Below are positions 61,719 through 64,000 of a stretch of 64,000 nt of DNA, one piece after another; position 1 is the stretch's first letter; each line of letters begins with the position of its first letter. A program made the position numbers and the translations under genes. The stretch comes from Acetobacterium malicum subsp. dehalogenans DSM 11527 (GTDB lineage: Bacteria; Bacillota; Clostridia; Eubacteriales; Eubacteriaceae). The stretch is from NCBI RefSeq assembly GCF_000472665.1, contig NZ_AXAC01000014.1, forward strand, positions 1 to 64,000. The letters run 5' to 3'. The notes beneath the pieces were generated by a model, which was given only the letters and a program-made list of their open reading frames with translations, was not told the origin of the DNA and made no database searches.

Positions 61719-64000
61719 GTGATTTTAAACAAACGAATATTGCGAGAACTGAAAGATAATTGGGTAAGATACAGTGCATTAGCTTTTTTAATTATTATTT
61801 CCATCGGTCTTGTTGTGAGCCAGGCAGGTTCCAGCGATGCTATATTTTATACCCTCGATACCAATAATGAAAAAAACCAATTAGAAGATGGTGAGTTTTC
61901 TGTTTATGTGCCTTTTACAACAACCCAGGTTCAAGAACTTTCGAATAAAGGGGCAAAAATTGAAGATGCGTTTTATATGGATCTGCCAGGAATAGACGAT
62001 TCCATCCTTCGGGTTTTTAAAAATAGGGAAAACATCAATACCGTTCAGTTGGATGGGGGAAGGCTGGCAGAAAAAACGGATGAAATTGTCCTTGAAAAGC
62101 ATTATGTCGAAAACTTCGGGGTAAACATTGGGGGCACCATTACGGTGAACCAGAAAGAATACACAGTCACAGGGATTGGTTCATCACCTGATTATATAAA
62201 TGTTCTTCAGAATGTTTCGGATGTATTATCTGATTTTAATAAATTCAGTATCGCATTTGTAACCGAAGAGGAATTTAATCAACTGATGCAAAAGGATACA
62301 ACGATTGAATATAATTATAGTTATAAGATTACCGGTGATTTAACAGATTCAGAACTCAAAGATTATTTGGTGGATATGGATTTCGATGAAACCGCAGTAA
62401 CGAATAAGTATATGCGGGAGATCATTGATGAAATTGAAAAAGGCAAAAAAGATTTATCCGGTGGTGTCAATAAATTGGTCGACGGGACCCAGTCATTAGC
62501 AGATGGCACCCGCTCATTAGCAGATGGCACTGGCTCTTTAGCTAATGGTGCCAGTGAACTGACAGCCGGAACCAGTGAGCTTGCGAGTGGTACGGACAGT
62601 CTAACAGCAGGACTGGAAGAATTGCAGGCAAACAATGGTACCATTAATAAAGCCGCAGATGAAATCTTTCAAGCGCTATTGGCCCAGGCGAATAGTGAGT
62701 TCGAAAAGATGGGTGCAGGAGTCATTGTAACATCAGATAATTACAGTACCGTGATTAATGCATTGATTAGTTCTATTGATCCATCAGACAGCGCGTCGAT
62801 CCTGACGCTCAACACATTAAAAGGGCAACTGGATGGTTATAAAGCATTTAAAGATGGACTACAAACCTATACTAGCGGCGTTGAATCAGCTTACACTGGT
62901 TCTCTGGAATTATCAGAAGGGGCAGATACTGTTAACGAAGGCAGTATGGAGTTAGCTAAGGGTGTTAACATTTTAAATTCCGGTACCGCAAAATTAAATT
63001 CTGGTACCACGGAACTAAATTCTGGAATGGGCGAATTTCAGTCCGAGGTATCGAAATTTATTACAGATAATATGGACTATCAATATGTAAATCTCATTAC
63101 CTTTTCAGAAGCACAAGACAGTCAACGGATCACAATTTGCAGAAATGACGCTGCCACAATGAAATATGCCGCCCTAATGGCGGGGCTCATAATAATAACA
63201 CTTCTCGCGTACATGATTTCTGTATTTATGATCCACACCATTGATAAAGAAAGCACCGTTATTGGGGCACTTTATGCCATGGGTTATGTAAAAAAAGAAC
63301 TGCGAAATCATTTTATGATACTACCGATGGTTATCGTTTCTTTGGCTTCAATTCTGGGAACGGTTATTGGCTTTTTGTTGGTGGGAGGGAACATCGAAAT
63401 GTCGAGTGCCGTTTATTATTCTTATCCGTTCTATACCATGGTATATCCGCCATATCTCTTAGCATATGGTATTCTTTTGCCGATATTTATCGCTTTTATT
63501 GTTAACTATATTGTCATTGATAAAAAGTTATCCATGGCACCGCTTAAACTTCTGAGACGGGAGAAGAAACAGCATAAACTGGCAAATGTCGATCTGAAAA
63601 ATATGGGGTTTATCAACCGCTATCGGATCAGACAACTTTTAAGAGAAATACGTGGCAATATCACCATGTTTTTTGGTTTGTTTATCGCAATTCTTTTGAT
63701 GATGTTAGGCTTTTGCATTTACGGCAGTGTTGACAGTTATGTAAATAACACCACTAAAGATGTAAAATATGATTATCTGTATATACTGAAATATCCACCG
63801 AAAACAGCACCTGTTGATTCTTATAAAGCCTATTCAAAACCGTTAAGTGCGTATCTTGATTTAACCGGCGGGGATATGGATGTGACGCTCCAGGGCATTG
63901 ATGATGCAAACCCCTATTTTGATTTTTCATTGGAAGGGGATAAGAAAGAAGTGCGTATTTCCGACTCCGTTGCTGATAAATTTGGTTATCGGGTAGGGGA
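61719..64000 (+). CDS. FtsX-like ABC permease with large heptad-rich extracellular domain (runs off right edge)
   Basis: The frame is open from GTG 61719 (with GGTAGGTG before it) to the window end, 760 residues so far. An N-terminal membrane helix (SALAFLIIISIGLVVSQAG) is followed by a long extracellular part (about 40-460). It contains consecutive seven-residue repeats of the form L(V/A)DGTxS (about residues 247-305), then a second, looser series. Helices resume at about 480 (LIIITLLAYMISVFMI) and continue in FtsX style. The repeats resemble the YhgE/Pip or MmpL-like coiled linker. It forms an exporter with the ATPase at 61013. The stop codon lies beyond the window. Confidence 0.85.
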   Translation, partial: MILNKRILRELKDNWVRYSALAFLIIISIGLVVSQAGSSDAIFYTLDTNNEKNQLEDGEFSVYVPFTTTQVQELSNKGAKIEDAFYMDLPGIDDSILRVFKNRENINTVQLDGGRLAEKTDEIVLEKHYVENFGVNIGGTITVNQKEYTVTGIGSSPDYINVLQNVSDVLSDFNKFSIAFVTEEEFNQLMQKDTTIEYNYSYKITGDLTDSELKDYLVDMDFDETAVTNKYMREIIDEIEKGKKDLSGGVNKLVDGTQSLADGTRSLADGTGSLANGASELTAGTSELASGTDSLTAGLEELQANNGTINKAADEIFQALLAQANSEFEKMGAGVIVTSDNYSTVINALISSIDPSDSASILTLNTLKGQLDGYKAFKDGLQTYTSGVESAYTGSLELSEGADTVNEGSMELAKGVNILNSGTAKLNSGTTELNSGMGEFQSEVSKFITDNMDYQYVNLITFSEAQDSQRITICRNDAATMKYAALMAGLIIITLLAYMISVFMIHTIDKESTVIGALYAMGYVKKELRNHFMILPMVIVSLASILGTVIGFLLVGGNIEMSSAVYYSYPFYTMVYPPYLLAYGILLPIFIAFIVNYIVIDKKLSMAPLKLLRREKKQHKLANVDLKNMGFINRYRIRQLLREIRGNITMFFGLFIAILLMMLGFCIYGSVDSYVNNTTKDVKYDYLYILKYPPKTAPVDSYKAYSKPLSAYLDLTGGDMDVTLQGIDDANPYFDFSLEGDKKEVRISDSVADKFGYRVG

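Noticed and set aside
62363-62644. Antisense frame rich in SVP/ANE repeats at the ABC permease
   Set aside because: It is the reverse reading of the heptad-coding 21-bp repeats in the permease gene.
1-64000. tRNA or rRNA genes
   Set aside because: No cloverleaf with GTTCRA-type T-loop or rRNA-like block was recognised while reading; a covariance-model scan would settle it.

Overview
The window looks like chromosomal DNA of an acetogenic Firmicute, most likely Acetobacterium or a close relative in the Eubacteriaceae. The evidence is a complete acetyl-CoA synthase gene (acsB), a corrinoid methyl-transfer operon, two near-identical corrinoid proteins, many one-component regulators, strong AGGAGG-type ribosome sites, and TTG/GTG starts. 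The species is an inference. No tRNA, rRNA or CRISPR array was seen.

Layout. 1-3.2 kb: transposase tail, PAP2 phosphatase, diacylglycerol-kinase-like enzyme, MerR regulator and a 212-bp palindromic element. 3.2-7 kb: old-yellow-enzyme reductase under a MerR-type promoter, and a PucR regulator. 7-14 kb: a lone uroporphyrinogen-decarboxylase-fold methyltransferase, two TetR regulators, and an operon of methyltransferase I, methyltetrahydrofolate methyltransferase, corrinoid protein and GPH transporter. 13.9-20.8 kb: two chemoreceptors around a DASS-type anion transporter. The second receptor has a sigma-54 promoter. 20.8-25.9 kb: IS-like remnant, V4R/PAS sigma-54 activator, a phased TGTCAA array, a sigma-54 promoter and an orphan acsB. 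26-33.4 kb: DUF2284 protein, HxlR/nitroreductase pair, MFS transporter, TetR, orphan corrinoid protein, second MFS transporter and PanE-like reductase. Matching AACCGGTT-type sites at three promoters suggest that the TetR controls both transporters' neighbourhood and the corrinoid protein. 33.6-44.5 kb: hypothetical protein, TipAS-MerR, LeuC/LeuD-type dehydratase, PAS-BTAD regulator, large chemoreceptor, hydrolase and zinc-ribbon protein. 44.7-52.3 kb: two diguanylate cyclases, a split permease with a ferredoxin domain facing a Crp/Fnr regulator, and a second hydrolase. 52.5-59.6 kb: two ChW-repeat secreted proteins flanking a defence-like island, which holds an hsdM/hsdR fusion remnant, an Mrr-like nuclease and a KAP NTPase with a perfect EF-hand loop. 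59.7-64 kb: a decarboxylase-family protein and a frameshifted MerR sharing a MerR-type promoter, then an ABC exporter that runs off the right edge.

How it fits together. The methyl-transfer genes would move methyl groups from external methyl donors through corrinoid proteins to tetrahydrofolate. The Wood-Ljungdahl pathway, which includes acetyl-CoA synthase, then consumes them. Transporters, chemoreceptors and one-component regulators are interleaved with these genes, as expected of accessory substrate-use loci. The two most unusual pieces are the separately regulated acsB copy and the Mrr/KAP pair.
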